Source: Myotis daubentonii
Taxonomy: Eukaryota; Chordata; Mammalia; Chiroptera; Vespertilionidae
Assembly (NCBI RefSeq): GCF_963259705.1
Contig: NC_081849.1
Coordinates: 58,686,093 to 58,750,092, forward strand
DNA: 64,000 nt
Direction: 5' to 3'
Position numbers and translations under genes: made by a program. The notes below the pieces were generated by a model. The model ran no database searches. It was not told where the DNA came from and was given only the letters and a program-made list of their open reading frames with translations. This document shows, one piece after another, positions 22,525-34,519 of this stretch; positions within the stretch are counted from its first letter, which is position 1; every line of letters begins with the position of its first letter.

Positions 22525-23179
22525 CCCGCTTTCCTCTCTGCCACCTCCTAGTCTAGCTTACTTTGGATACCATTTCAAAGTTCTTCGATAGCTTTGTTAT
22601 GGCTGTGAATGCCTCTCCACTTCAGCCTATTCTGTACCCTGATTTTTTTTCTGCTCATAAAAGTTTTCAATGGAGTGCACTTTCCATGGGACATATTTCA
22701 AGACCTGTTGCTATCTGTGCCTAGACAGGGCCTGCCCCAGCAGCCAAAGATCTGCAATTCTGGCTTCAGGTTTACCACCATCTGCTGCGTGACCATGGAG
22801 AAATCACTTAGAGTGACTAAATGTCACCGGGTACTCTGCCAAAAAATAAATATTACTTGGTCACAGAAGATTAGAAAATATCGTTCACTGTATCCTCCTC
22901 CTAGTCATCTAACATTGCAGAGTGGTGTATTTGAAAGGCTCTGAGAGGTTCTGCCACAGAGCGACCTGTTTACCTGGGTTTAACCCTGCAGACCCTTGCT
23001 ATTGACCCTCAGATCCTTCTGTTCACACGTCACATTAACACGCCAAGCAAACCGTGTTCCCCAGAAGACACACTTGGAAAAAGTGAACTAGACTTGATGG
23101 CACTAAGGACCTTCCAGAAATTTCCCTACTTTGTCATCTTTATCAACGATGGAGAACGGCAGCCCCAGAGTGAGACATC

Positions 23180-23400
23180 TGTACGTTACCAATCCCAGTT
23201 CCCTCACTGACCGCATGGGCAGCCTTGGTGAGTTACTTAACTTTTTTGTTCCTTAGTTTTTTTTATTTGTCAAACGAGGGCAATAATAGCTTTGCCCTAA
23301 TGAGATTGTTTTCAGCACTAAGTGAGCTCATGCAGGTTTAGTGCTCAGAGCCAAACCTGGAGTGAAAGAAGCACTTAGCAAATGTTGCCTCTGTTATAGG
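23180..23400 (+). mobile_element. MIR SINE relic (plus)
   Basis: Carries the sense MIR core: GTGAGTTACTTAACTTTTTT, then CAAACGAGGGCAATAATAGC and a 3' part with GAGATTGTTTTCAGCACTAA and AAGCACTTAGCAAATGTT. A weaker MIR-like patch lies upstream at about 22755-22830. Confidence 0.8.
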
Positions 23401-23685
23401 CACTATCTTTATGTTCCTTTTACTTTCCCATACTTCTGTGTTTACATATATCTTTCTCCTTCGATAAAATGACTTTCTTATCCTCACACCTTAGCTATCA
23501 CCTTGAATGAGATGAGCAAGATATAGTGAAAAGAGAACAGTCTTAGGTTTGTGTTCTCAGCCCAGAACCACAATTTACAAGCAGGGTCCCCTGAGCGAGT
23601 TCCTCAGTCTGTCTGTCTGCAGATCCCCTGGCAAACTGGGATGAGTATGATGACCCACAAGGTTGCTGTGGGTGCTCTGCTGTGT

Positions 23686-23687
<2 letters not shown>

Positions 23688-23731
<44 letters not shown>

Positions 23732-23793
23732 ACACTCATACACACTCAATGCACACACACACACTCATACACACACACTCACACACACACACA
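23688..23793. repeat. (CA)n microsatellite, interrupted
   Basis: About 100 bases of CA repeat broken by CTCA and CATA variants. His/Thr-rich or Val/Cys-rich frames through it are artefacts. Confidence 0.95.
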
Positions 23794-23799
23794 ATTATG

Positions 23800-25749
23800 T
23801 GTTCTGTGTGGGTGGTGCTAATCTCAGTTACAGACACACATAGGTATTTGGTAAATGAGGACTGTTGCTATTATTATAATCAGATTATTAGCTTAAGTCC
23901 TATTCTCACGTTGTCATTTTCCCAGACCACCATTGTCCAAGTAACACAGTTTTCCCCAGAATTGGTAGAGCTTGACATCTGTGTATCACACATCTACATC
24001 ATTTAATTATTGGCTTTTTAAAAATATTCTGTCTTACCAGCAAAGGTTTTGAAGTTAGGGTGTACATTTTACGTGTTTTGCTTTTTTTTTTTTTTGTTAA
24101 AGGACATGGCGTTTCACCCTTTCACACAGAAGGGGCTCAGTTGGATGCAATTTAGGCTAAAAAACAAAGGAACTGAGGGAGGGGGAAGGGCTACAGACTC
24201 TGCTGCCCCTGTTTTATTTGCTGGATGTGACAATCAGAGTAAACAGTCCACTGGAAGGCTCAAAAGGAATGAAAGACGGCAGGTGCTGAAGGCACTTTGG
24301 ATATGATTGACAGAAACAGTTGGAAAGACTAATAAAATAGTCAAGTTCTGCCAAGATTTAATTAAGAAAATAAGTGTGGAAATACAAATAAACATTGTTA
24401 GAAATGGGAATGGGTATAAGGATGCTTTAATAAGGATATTAGTCATAAGGAATATGAAAAAATATGTGGCCAAAACTTTAAAACTTAGATACAATAGTTT
24501 AAAAAAAAATAAAACCATAAAGTGACTCAAAATAGAAGCAAAAACTTGATCAGCAAGCAGCAAATACACTATCTCAGGCCAAGGTTCAGGGTGCATTGAA
24601 CTACTGGATAAGAAATAAAACATAAAACTGGTCAAAATTAGAACTAGTTGAAATGGAGTTTTATCATTTTGGCTGGATGTGATCAGGGACATCTCCATAG
24701 AATGAATGAGCCCAAGACGGTAAAGGAGAAGGAAGGATAAAAGAGACTTGGAGTAAATAAGGCACAATATTAGCCCATTTTAAACCAGGGATGCTTCTCA
24801 TATTATTTTTGCTACTTCTCTGGATATGGGAACTATCTCTAAGTTTAAAATTAAGTTGTTATGAGAACGGATGAGGCACGGGGGTAAAGGGAGCCGAACA
24901 CTTCATCTGGAGTGGATTTCGGCTCAGACGAGCAGGAGGAGCGGGAGCTGAGTTTGAAGGCACGGAGTCTCAGAGTGAGATGCGAGCTTCACATTTCCCG
25001 TCCCTTCTCTGCTGACAGAGCTGCTTTCATTCCCTAGATGCTGAGAGTTTGGGAAGTGTATATATTTTAAGTGAAATCATTCTGGCCTTCCTTTTCTCGG
25101 TAATGGGGATTTGTTTCAGTGAAAATTTCCTACAGGCTGCTTAAAAGCCCTGCACGGAACAATGGTCCTTGTGGCGAGTGAAACGCGTGCGGGGAAGTAC
25201 TTAGAGTTCAATGTGAGTTATTTTTATTTCCATTCATAGGCATGTCTCCGTGAAGTTCAAATTAGCCCTTGGACAGTGGAAGGCAGTCTGTTAATTTAAA
25301 GCTAGACTTTTTTTTTTGGTTCCATAAATCCAAATTTAGGATAGATTTCTAAAGCTAAATAAACAACAGTCTACCTCCCCATTAAAAATGAGTGTGTCGG
25401 GTTTCTGTGTATTTAGCTTCTTTAAATAATCTTCACTTAGCATTTCTACAAGGGCCCTTAAATATTTAGGAAGACGCGATCTTTTACAGGCAGGCCTTGT
25501 TTGTTAGAGGGACGCTAAGATGGGAGGGGCCTTCTTAATTTTATCACTAAAACCCTGTAGGTGTCCTGTGGATTTTAACAAGTGAAAATGGAGGCTGAGA
25601 AAGTTGTGCATCTTGGGAGGGGTGTCATTGTGACGTGCTGAGAGGCAGCAAAGGCTGAAATCCTTGGAGATGTTGCCTAGCATCCTTTTTCTGTAATGCC
25701 GTAACATATTATTTCAAAAAATTGTCAGAGGAAGCGAATGTTATACTTT
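23800..25749. other. Unassigned DNA, possible old L1 at 24300-24760
   Basis: The A-rich plus strand at 24300-24760 loosely follows an L1 ORF2-like reading with many stops, which would make it a decayed L1. The resemblance is weak. The 177-codon minus-strand frame at 24234-24767 is its antisense, rich in Leu, Phe and Ile, and has no support as a gene. Elsewhere nothing is recognised. Confidence 0.35.
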
Positions 25750-25863
25750 ATGGTCGTGCTTCTGAGTCTGATTCTTAATCAGAATCCCCTGTGGAGTTCT
25801 TTAAAATGTGTACATAGGAGCCCCTCTTTGGAAATTCTGATTCAGTAGTAATTCTAAGGCATG

Positions 25864-25912
<49 letters not shown>

Positions 25913-25960
25913 GAAAGTTCCACGAGTTATTCTGGGTTTGAGAGCTATTATAATATACTG
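25750..25960 (+). mobile_element. MER5-like hAT relic split by a (TG)n repeat
   Basis: The left half contains the MER5 block AATCAGAATCCCCTGTGGAG and GATTCAGTAGTAATTC. A TG run (25866-25911) follows, and a trace of the right half (GGGTTTGAGAGCTATT) lies beyond it. This is an ancient, inactive element. Confidence 0.65.
25866..25911. repeat. (TG)n microsatellite
   Basis: About 22 TG units with one early CG variant, expanded inside the MER5-like relic. Confidence 0.95.
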
Positions 25961-26470
25961 AGTTCCTTCTCTGTGGAAATTAATTGTTTAAGATCTTCAC
26001 TCTACAGATTTCACACATGCCCAGTTATAACAGGGCTACTACTTAAGAGATTGCAGGGTGAAGGTTTATTAGAACTGTTACATGTATGATGTGTGTCATT
26101 TTTTCTATCAAAGGACACTTTACAATTCAATCAACAGCACAGTTAATTATGTACTCATTAGTTAAATAGTTATGTATTTTAATTTTTAAAATTTTATTTA
26201 CCATATTTTAAATGCAACAAAACCTTCACAGAGTTAAAAACACAGATATTAGGAAATTTAACTATATTCTGATTTACAGAAAAATTTTATCAAAATGATA
26301 GGAATTTTACTATGTAGATTTAAGTGGATAATTTCATTATATTTGACATCCTACTGAGAGAGGATTATTTTTGTTAAAATGCTGGGTATTAGGAGGCAGT
26401 TAGACATACTAGACAGAGTTTAAGTAAGTTCAGGCTTAGAATCATGGTTCTACCAGTGTGACCAGGCAAC

Positions 26471-26670
<200 letters not shown>

Positions 26671-27424
26671 CATTAAGTATTTGGATCAAGACTCACTTTG
26701 CATGCTCTCTCCATTGGAAAATGAAGTACATATGTATATGAGTACATCATGTGGTAATTTTGTGTATGTAGATTATAGAGTTTCAGAAGAAATGAATTAT
26801 TCCAGACATTTTCACTTTTATACTTTGAGCAACCTAAGCCTTTGAAAAGGGAATTGTTGTAAATATGTCTACACTTTGGGGAAGGAGATCATTCTTTATT
26901 AGAGTGTTTTTAGGTGGGAACATTCTCCCTGGAGGTTGGATTCTTCAATATTACATATGATTACATAAAAGATATATTCAATGTGTTGGAAACTTGACAT
27001 TGCCAGCACTTAAAAGACATTTCAAACATGAAACTTTCAACCACTGCTTCCCCAAGGCCATTATATTATTTCAGAGAAGGAGCCTGGAGCTTTTAATTTT
27101 GCCTCAAAAATTCTAGAGCTGTAGAATTTCATGCTGACAGATAACATCCAATACAACTTTTTCATGCAAGAAAAACTTGAGCAATACTGTCTTCTGAAAA
27201 TCTATATATTAGTCTAGTAGTTGATTCTACTTCAGGTTCTATTTTCTTATGTGATGAATCACCATATTTTCAATTATACTTTTGATTCTGTTAGGAAGAT
27301 TATTGGGAAAATGCAGTCTTATAATATTAATATTAGTTAAATAGATTTTTCTGACAGTGACTGTGAAATTATTTTTCATAACTCCCAAACCCCCTCTCCT
27401 TCCTTTCTCTCCCTCCCTTTGTCC

Positions 27425-27640
27425 TTTCCTTCCATAAATGTTTATTAAGGGACACGGTGTGCCAGGCCCTGTACCAGGTACTGGGAGTAGGTACAGATAA
27501 AAAACACAAAGTTCCTGCTCAGATTGAACTTACATTCTAACGAGATAAATAATAAATAGGTTAAAATATATAAGATGATTTCAGAAAATGTAAGGACTAT
27601 GCAGATATTAGAAAGTGCTGCTGTAGCCAGAACAAGAAAT
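27425..27640 (-). mobile_element. L2 LINE relic (minus)
   Basis: The inverted L2 3' end reads CATAAATGTTTATTAAGGGA, then GTGCCAGGCCCTGTACCAGG, TTGAACTTACATTCTAACGA and a TAAATAATAAATAGG stretch. This is the usual order for L2. Confidence 0.85.
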
Positions 27641-27862
27641 AGTATACTAATAGATGGGCTCATCTCACTGCATGAGATGCAGGATGTGCAAATAGGCCAG
27701 TAATACCCGCAGAAGCTTAGAATAAAGAGTTGATATTTTCCACTCACATCCTCTCCCATACATTCTCCTGTATAACGTTGTGTACCCTTTGAGGCTTTTC
27801 TTGCTCTTTAATTTGAACCCAATTCTATCCCTGTACATAGTTTTAGAGGGTAGAGGTCAAGT

Positions 27863-28461
27863 TGTTAATTTTTACCCCTGACTGGCCCTGTTAAGAGAGG
27901 ATGCCCCTGAGTGTCACACTTCTTTATGGGGACCTGGTTAAGCACTCCAGATGTCTGACCACGAGTGATAACTGTGTCAGCCAGTGGATCAGCAGTGGCC
28001 GAAGATAATCTCTGGCCAGAGACAGTGCTCTGTGCCCCCAGTTCTTGTCTTGCTTGTAGGAATGAATTCAAACAAGAGCTAACAAATAGCAGCAAAAGCA
28101 GGCGAGGATTTAATTGTAGGAAAGAAATACACTCAGCGGGCAACTCAGCTGGTGGAGACCAAACTGAGTCCCGAATTTGGCAATTTAGAGGGTTTTTATA
28201 CCTAGGCTGGAATGCTCTTAGGCAAGGAGCAAGTCGCCCCTCCCTCATGTCCCAGTAATGTATCTGTGAGCCGTGAGGCTCCTTCACCCAGATGTCATGC
28301 CACCAGTTAGCCCACCTCCTGGAGGGGCTCCGAATCTGTCCTGCTCACAGAGGGCCTGCCACCTCCATTGGCTATTTTCAGTTTCTCACATCGTACAGAT
28401 ATTTCCTCTAAGCCCCAGCCACCTCTTCCTGGTCATATCTACCTCGCTGCCGACCCTAACA
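27863..28461 (-). mobile_element. Solo endogenous retrovirus LTR (minus)
   Basis: A segment of about 600 bases bounded by TGTTA at 27863 and TAACA at 28461, the inverted ends expected of an LTR. Read on the minus strand it has a TATA-type box (plus-strand TTTTTATA, 28193-28200) and, about 80 bases downstream, an ATTAAA polyadenylation signal (plus TTTAAT, 28109-28114) followed by a CT-rich stretch. This is a U3-R-U5 layout with short R. No internal viral genes or second LTR are seen, so it is a solo LTR. Clean target duplications were not found. The family is not assigned; a gamma-type ERV is possible. Confidence 0.7.
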
Positions 28462-28659
28462 AATACATTAAGGATGGTTAAATACTGGACTTTTTCTTGG
28501 GAAAAGTACTTCAGTTAGCATGTTCTCCTTGGAAATACAAAGTCCCCTGCTTGCTTTGATGGCAGAATTAGTGGGCTTGGGGTGATGGTTGTCATCTTGT
28601 CCTACAATGTCTTTCTTCCCTCTTTGCTCACTCCCATCTCCTTTCTGAGGAGATAATTT

Positions 28660-28868
28660 ATATATATATAATTTCAGGGAGGAAGGGAGAGGGAGAGAGA
28701 GATGGATACATCAGTGATGAGAGAGAATCACTGATTGGCTGCCTCCTGCACGCCCCTCCCTGGGGATTGAGCCTGCAACCCAGGCATATGTATTTGGCCA
28801 GAATCGAACCCGGGACTCTTCAGTCTGCAGGCTGATGCTCTATCCACTGAGCAAAACCAGCTAAGCCA
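28660..28868 (-). mobile_element. Ves SINE (minus) with TSD
   Basis: A minus-strand Ves SINE with a GA-rich block (28677-28702) and a head ending in CCAGCTAAGCCA. Near-identical flanks CTGAGGAGATAATTT (28645-28659) and CTGAGGGGAGAATTT (28869-28883) are the target duplication with two changes. Confidence 0.93.
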
Positions 28869-28883
28869 CTGAGGGGAGAATTT

Positions 28884-29814
28884 GATGCTATGTTGGGGAA
28901 AAAACAATTTCTGCTTCCTGTCTTTGGGCAGAACAAGAAGGGAACAGAGGAAATAGATTTGAGATGCATGAAAGTAGGTGATTCAGGGAGATAATGGATA
29001 TGAATAGAAGTAGATTAGAAGCATGTGGGTATAAATGGGTGAAGGTGTGTGAAAGAGGACAGGGCAGAAAGGAGTGGCCATTCTATGTTAGTGTTCATAT
29101 AGTCTTGTTTCTCAAGAAAATAAGGTATAATCACATTAGCACTAAGTTAATTAATAAATTTGTTGGCAAAATTACTAGTGTATTTTGAACTCAGAATGCC
29201 CTAACTCGCAAGCAAGTGCTTATTTATTACAGAAAGATAAACGTCACAGGATCTGGAAGTGGCAGTGTGAAATCTATAAAGTTCTTCATTAGGCATGATC
29301 AGCAGAGAGATTATTCCCTAGGTGAAGTTTAGGCAGGTGGATTATTCACTGTATTTACTGTTTTAGGATAAGTTAAACACCACCACCTCCTAAAAAAATT
29401 TCTAGGTTCCCATCCTCCCTGTGTTAATGAAGATCTTTGAGAATGCAGAATTCTTTCAAAGCCAGACTTCACTCATAAATGCAATATGCTTCTAGAAACT
29501 TATGTAATATATGGAAAAATTAAAATATAAGTGATCTTTAAATGTACAGAAATACATTGCCAGTGGCATTCCCACTGCAGTACCTGATAACAAGATGTGA
29601 GTTCTAGTGAGGTTTACATCGGTGATCAATCAGTAGGCAAAAAGTTCCACGTGCCCACTTACTTTTGGCACAATTTGCAGTGTTATATCACTCAGGCGGG
29701 CCAGAGAGGAGGCTTCCTGTGGGGCAGTTTTAACAATATCACAAAGCAGAAGGCCTGCAAACCAAGCATTGTGTGCATATTTCATCCTAGGGTGAGGATC
29801 TGGAAGGGATTCAA
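28884..29814. other. Unassigned DNA
   Basis: No repeat or gene recognised. Confidence 0.45.
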
Positions 29815-29900
29815 GTAATTATTGATCCAACTTCGTCATTTTACTGGCAAGGAATCTGAAACCCACTGAGATTCAGTGATTGTCCAAGGTTACAATACAA
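29815..29900 (-). mobile_element. MIR SINE fragment (minus)
   Basis: A short inverted MIR core: CGTCATTTTACTGGCAAGGA, then ATTCAGTGATTGTCCAAGGT. Only about 85 bases are recognisable. Confidence 0.6.
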
Positions 29901-30057
29901 AATCTTAAGTTCCAAGTTTTTTACAAAGTAAATTTGTATTATAGGTAGCATAATTTATTTCTAAACCCTAATCCTAGAGCATATCCCTTGTGCCTTTAGC
30001 TTATGACTAGTTGACACAATGCTTCAAAATACGGCCCTGGCCCAACAAATAGCATTT

Positions 30058-30082
30058 TTTTTTAAAAAAATTAATTATTGAT

Positions 30083-30140
<58 letters not shown>

Positions 30141-30270
30141 TCAGTTTGTTGTTTTACTTATTTATACTTTAATTGGTTGATTCTTGTATGTGCCCTCACC
30201 GGAGATTGAACCCATAAGCTTGGCCTACTGGGACAATGCTCTAACAAACTGAGCTACCCAGCCAGGGCAA
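30058..30270 (-). mobile_element. Older-type Ves SINE (minus) with GA expansion
   Basis: A minus-strand older Ves with an expanded GA run (30088-30136) in place of the CT-rich 3' part. The head ends TGAGCTACCCAGCCAGGGCA on the plus strand. Its many substitutions suggest an old copy. Confidence 0.88.
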
Positions 30271-30279
30271 TGAACAGTA

Positions 30280-33200
30280 TTTTAAAATAGGCAACACCTA
30301 AGAACACTATTCAAAAAAGATGAGCATTATTTAATAAGGAACTTTAGCCATATTTTCTCATATTGTAACTAATGTCTTCTTATTTCCCCCTGTAGAAAAG
30401 AAGGTGTTTTCAGTGTGAACTTTAATGAAACAAAATAAGATTTTGTTCCTGGGAAACTATGACTTTAAACCTCAAAAAGTGAAACACTGCCTTAGAGTTG
30501 AGTTTGTATATTTTCCCTTTTTTCTTCTTTTGTCTTTTAACAACTTAAGACTTGCCAGCTTCCCTGCTTAGAAGCACTGTGTGGACTCCATGGAGCCTCA
30601 GATTTAACAAGTGGAAAGACAGAGGATTGTGGGTCTGATCCTTTTCTCAACTCAGTGCTTGAGCTGTGTGAGCCCACTGGATTGTTTGAGATATATTTTA
30701 GTCACAATTTTATCATTTAAGTGTGACTAAACCAAGGTTAGCAATTCGGATACATTTTTTTTTTTTTTACAAAGAATGAGCTGCTGAGCTAAGACTCTAG
30801 ATGCCATATTTCAGCCCCAAGCAGATTTTTTTATGACAAAGTAATGAACCCCTAGAAACAGGTTTATAATGGAAAATGCAACTTGACCTTCACTGGAGGA
30901 GCCCGAATGCACCTTACAATAGCACATTTTTGAAACACACAAAATCCCTTTCTCCCAAGGGTGGCGTCGCAGGAGGAAGGTGTATAATAATAGTTGTATT
31001 TACCGTAAATACCTAACATATTTTATGATGATTTGATGCTATTTAAAAATTTCACCTTATAGATTTTAATAAAGCCGCCTATGGGCAAAGTTATTGCACT
31101 TGGATTTCTTTCCCTTTGCCTACTGGTCTCAGTGGAAAGAAGCAAGCAACCCTTATAAAAAGCTTTAGTTTTTAGTACCTGGTTAATAAAAAATAATTTC
31201 CTCTCCTTTGGACTTGTTCACGAAGCTGAAAAATGACTCTGCAGGTCAGTGGTGTATGGCAAAGCTAATTTCTATAAGCTTTTTATCAGGTGGTACTGAG
31301 TAAAACAATATGGAGAGACTGAAAAACCCGCCCTTCTGTACCACATTTACAAGGGTGAGAGTTATCCCAGTGTCACCAAGAGGGAAAGCAATGACACTTT
31401 TTTTTCCTTCCAAATTTCACAACAGAATATTCTGAGATATAAAAGGTACAGAAGGGAAAACGGAAGCATATGGAAAATTTCCACTGAGTATAGATTTAAA
31501 AATCGGACACAAATGGCACTCTTTGTTTAAATCACAAGAAAACTCAGCTTCCATCTGTCGTTTTGTTGACGAGGGACCTCATCGCAGTAAATGGGAGTGA
31601 AGCAGGGCATATCCTGGCGACCCAGAAAGTGACTGTCACCCAGAAAGCGCAGGCCTCCTCTGCCAGCCACGCTCCTGTCCCCACCCTCACTGCTCAGAGG
31701 AGCATCGGGAGAACACTCTGCTGAAGGAAAGTCCGGCTTCTTCCCTGAGGTTCAGCAGATCGAATCCCTCCGCCCCTCCAGGGCATCCACAGGGCCACCT
31801 CCAGGAAAGCAGCCGGGAGCAAGGCCACATAACATGCCCAGGCAATACGTAGTCGGCAGCTCTGATCCCACGGAGCCTGAAGTCCCACTTCCGTCTCTAC
31901 CTCTTCTGGCTGGGGCATTGCAGTGATGCAGAGCACCCATGCTGCTCAGGGGGTGACAGATCCCCTTTCTGCTATCCTCGGGTACACCGGGCACCCTAAC
32001 ACGGGCTATTCCCCTCAGAGCCCAAAGGATGAGTCTGAAATTGTGGAGATCAGGAGAGGGGAGGGGTGAGTCTGTTTTGATTATTTTTTATTTCAGTGGC
32101 CGGTATGGATACTCAGAGATGACCATATTAGACAGGAGTAACAGCTGCTTTGGGGGTAAGTCTTAGATGAAGGTAAAAAGACAAAAACAATTAGAAGGCC
32201 TTTGGCAGATGTAGCTAAAGAACTTAGTTCTCCTTTTTAAATTCTATTTAACAACAAAAAAGTAAAAGCAGTCGCTGTGAGAGATGTTTTGGGACATCAA
32301 GTTAGAAACTATAAGGAGGCCGATACACTGCTGTTCAGCAGAATTGGTTGGGATAGTGATTGACAGAGAGAAGGTCACATCCTACTACTGAGAGGGGAGA
32401 CAAGCATTGAAGGATGGGTGTCAGACAGGTGTATTGTGGGAGCGGGTGGGGGCGGGGGTTGGCAGTGTTCCATCCCATCAGATGACCTCTTAATTTCACA
32501 AAGAATTTGGACATGGGGCATTCACCGAGAGGGTTTGCAGAGGTGCGGATGGGAACTTGAAGAGAGTGGATAAGAGGTTAGTGGACAGTTTCTGGAATGG
32601 GAGAGCCCTGCTTCCAATATGTGGATTTACATGAGTCAAGTAGAGGATGGCAGGGGACAAGTTAAGTTAGAGGTGTGATGAGAGCAATTAGTCCTGAGGC
32701 CTGGAAAAGGAAGAGGGACCTACAATGATTATCTCCTTCAAGAACTAGAGAGTGTATCATGTAAATTAAGTCTGTATTTTGTAAGAGTAACTTCCCTCTT
32801 AGTTTTTCTTTCCCTAATGGAGTGGGGCATGAGTGTTTAGGTTAAACTATCAGATGTTAAATAAACACAGCAGTCCAATTTGAGTAAGCTAGGCTGAGAA
32901 ACTTTAGTTGTGGTATGAAATTGATGGGAAACTCTTAAATCTAAACTTAATCATATTTAGGCTATTTGTGACTGTTCTAGAGGAAATAAGTCTTCCTATA
33001 TTTTTCCCAGCTTTTGTTACTTTTAATCCTTTTGGTGGTGGCATATCAAACATTTGCTCTCTGAAAACTTTGGGGGAATTGGAATTTTATTTAAAGAGGG
33101 ACAGTCGCTAATTTACAGGCTAATGATCTCCTCCATCAGATCATTTGAAAAAGATTTGTAGTAAAAAAAAAAAAAAAAAAGGACAACTGGTCCCTCACCT

Positions 33201-33573
33201 ATACACATCCACTGAACACCCCTTTTCCCTTTTGCATAGTCACTGTGCAGGGTTCTATAGCTGTTCACCTTGTTTGGAGAGAAGTGTGGGAGCAGAAATG
33301 CTGAGGCTTACAGTGGTCATGATCTCCTACAAAAACCCAGCTCTTTTGGACCTTTTCTAACCTGGGCTCTTTGTGTTTTGCATATTAATACTTAGTGTCT
33401 CCCATTTAGCCCCAAGAAGTGACAGAGCTGGAGTGGTGATGATGGTGACAGGAGATAACTCCAATGCCTCGGCAGCTTTAGACAATGAACAGTGCTCTTT
33501 CCTCTCAGAAGCATATTCAGAAGTCCGCAGTGGTTCTGCCGGACTTGGATCTTAAAGACTAAACTCATCTCTC
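30280..33573. other. Unassigned DNA, with GC-richer block 31560-32060
   Basis: Mostly unplaced sequence. The block 31560-32060 is clearly GC-richer than its surroundings and carries overlapping 80-codon minus-strand frames with no recognised domain. An 18-base A run (33163-33180) has no AATAAA before it and no matching duplication, so it does not support a processed pseudogene. Confidence 0.4.
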
Positions 33574-34098
33574 TCTCATATATATATGGCTAATATGTTA
33601 AGTGTCCAACTGTCCGACCAGTTGCTATGACGCGCACTGACCATCAGGGGACAGATGCTCAACGCAGGAGTTGCAATGATTTGGCAGTGGCGGTTCTTGG
33701 GTGATGCACCCGAAACGAGAGAGGAGGGAGCCTGATTCCTTACAGGGCCATGCGATTCCACCTTCAGTCGTGGGTTATGTTGTTGCTGGGGCACTGTTGG
33801 CCCTGAATCTAGTTTACTGCACACTTGCATTTGTGTTCCATGCCCTGTATAACAGCAACTTTGCAGAATGCCTCTCACACTCTGGGACCCCTCGGGGGAT
33901 GTTGGAGAGCCAGTTTCAGCCTGATCCCTGCAGACCCCACCTGCTGGAGGGACCCCGCTCACTCTGCAGAAGCCAGGGAGGAACCGCGGGAGGTTGGCTC
34001 CGGGGCATGTCCCGCCCATCTTACCCAGCCCTGACCTCCTGGCCACCTTCTAATTAATTTCCTTTCAATGTGCGTGAATCCATGCACCAGGTTACTAG
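33574..34098 (+). mobile_element. HeliBat-type non-autonomous Helitron with unrelated interior
   Basis: The left end is degenerate (TCTCATATATATATGGCTAA) but leads into the HeliBat 5' block GCTATGACGCGCACTGACCA. The right end has the short hairpin GTGCGTGAATCCATGCAC followed by a CTAG terminus and a T, as expected for insertion between A and T. The interior (about 33680-34060) differs from the other HeliBat copies here and holds open frames of 118 and 156 codons on opposite strands. I cannot name a source gene. Helitrons move by rolling-circle replication and often carry host fragments. Confidence 0.8.
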
Positions 34099-34289
34099 TT
34101 AAATATATGAGCCTTCAAAGAATCCCATGCTCTAAGTCCTATCCTAAACTCCTTTTTATTTTTATTTCACACTATTCAACACCCTATACTTCTCTTGGCC
34201 AACATTACTGTTCATAGTTCACGGCCTGTCATTACCTGCTTCTGGGATTTATTTATACAGGTGTTTCCTCTGACCGTCTCTCCATTTTC

Positions 34290-34515
34290 TCCTATCATGA
34301 GTTTTGCTCTTTTTGAAAGATCCAATTCAAATAGAACTTTCTTTTAGGAAGGCTTCCTTGATTTGCTCAGTCTATTGTTCTTTCAACTCCTGCCAGCTTG
34401 TATTCATACACTCATTTGTGGCACTTTTCATATTTATTTCCTGATTTATGACTGTATATGTACTTTTCTCCTTCCTCTCCTGCCAATCTATTTTGCAAAT
34501 TCCTTAAGAATCTTT
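34290..34515 (+). mobile_element. L2 LINE relic (plus)
   Basis: The sense L2 3' region includes GATCCAATTCAAATAGAACT, then AGGAAGGCTTCCTTGATTTG and GACTGTATATGTACTTTTCT-like spacing. Confidence 0.65.
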
Positions 34516-34519
34516 TTGG

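Noticed and set aside
23551..24006. 151-codon frame with a Thr-His run
   Set aside because: It reads through a CA microsatellite and has no domain.
24234..24767. 177-codon minus-strand frame
   Set aside because: It is rich in Leu, Phe, Ile and Ser, as expected for the complement of A-rich sequence. It has no recognisable domain and overlaps a possible old L1.
33121..33180. Processed pseudogene suggested by an 18-base A run
   Set aside because: There is no polyadenylation signal upstream, no flanking duplication and no recognisable coding sequence before it.
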